DNA of 6,826 nt, taken from the NCBI GenBank assembly GCA_016342385.1, contig JAEINM010000226.1, positions 1 through 6,826 of the forward strand, read 5' to 3'. This DNA comes from Spirochaetaceae bacterium. GTDB taxonomy: Bacteria > Spirochaetota > Spirochaetia > DSM-2461. The position numbers and the translations under genes were made by a program. Shown piece after piece: positions 6,529-6,826 of the stretch (position 1 is the first letter of the stretch; each line of letters begins with the position of its first letter). The notes beneath the pieces were generated by a model that saw only the letters and a program-made list of their open reading frames with translations, was not told the DNA's origin and did no database searches.

Positions 6529-6826
6529 ATGAGTAGACGAGTCGCTATTACAGGAATGGGAACAATAAACCCTCTGGGAGATAATCTTGAGGATTACTAT
6601 AATAACCTGATCGCCGGAAAATCGGGAATCAAAAAATTTGAGAGCCTGGATCTTTCAACCGTTGAATGTAAAATCGGTGGAGATCTTGGTGATTATGATG
6701 CTTTGAAAGCCGTGGAAAAATTCAAGGGTGATCTGGGTGATGATTTTAAACGAGTTAAAAAACTAATCAGGACGACAACTTTTTCCGCCAAAATGACAGC
6801 CCTGGCCTCTCTCGCTGCCTACAAAG
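6529..6826 (+). CDS. fabF: Beta-ketoacyl-ACP synthase, FabF-like (3'-partial)
   Basis: The first 99 codons of a condensing enzyme that elongates acyl-ACP with malonyl-ACP; the frame runs off the right edge. The N-terminus MSRRVAITGMGTINPLG, followed by LIAGKSGIKKFESLDLS, is the standard opening of FabF/FabB-type ketosynthases. The catalytic Cys-His-His residues lie beyond the window, so activity cannot be checked. The segment after GDLGDYD (residues about 57-80) seems about a dozen residues longer than in E. coli FabF. The ATG follows AAGGGA at 10-nt spacing. The gene lies 56 nt after fabD with no strong terminator between, consistent with one operon. Ketosynthase identity is strong; the choice of FabF over FabB or a specialised ketosynthase rests on the N-terminus only. 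Confidence 0.87.
   Translation, partial: MSRRVAITGMGTINPLGDNLEDYYNNLIAGKSGIKKFESLDLSTVECKIGGDLGDYDALKAVEKFKGDLGDDFKRVKKLIRTTTFSAKMTALASLAAYK

Overview
The window is about 6.8 kb of densely coded, AT-leaning bacterial DNA. Gene content and protein style point to a free-living spirochaete: a large HAMP-type chemoreceptor with a GFGVVADEIRKLAE-type hairpin tip, next to compact fatty-acid synthesis genes. This assignment is an inference from family resemblance; there is no rRNA or other decisive marker here.

Left part (1-2323, + strand): the 3' portion of a chemoreceptor gene that begins upstream of the window. The visible protein runs membrane helix, HAMP, full methyl-accepting signalling domain, aromatic-rich linker, then a complete type I periplasmic-binding-protein domain at the C-terminus. 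That last domain should lie in the cytoplasm, which is the most unusual architecture in the window. Converging on it from the right (2310-2981, - strand) is a small alpha/beta hydrolase. The two genes overlap tail to tail by 14 bp, and a hairpin sits just after the receptor's stop codon.

Middle (2982-3207): a 226-bp divergent intergenic region. It contains candidate promoters facing both ways and two dyad symmetries, but no convincing gene.

Right part (3208-6826, + strand): a probable operon of four genes spaced 58, 15 and 56 nt apart. It starts with two tandem paralogues (about 77% identical by hand alignment) of a double-GNAT acyltransferase-like family. They are followed by fabD (malonyl-CoA:ACP transacylase) and the start of a fabF-like ketoacyl-ACP synthase cut by the window end. 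FabD charges ACP with malonyl groups and the ketosynthase condenses them onto the growing chain. The two GNAT proteins placed first are therefore reasonable candidates for enzymes that transfer a fatty acyl group from ACP or CoA to an amine, but their substrates cannot be read from the sequence.
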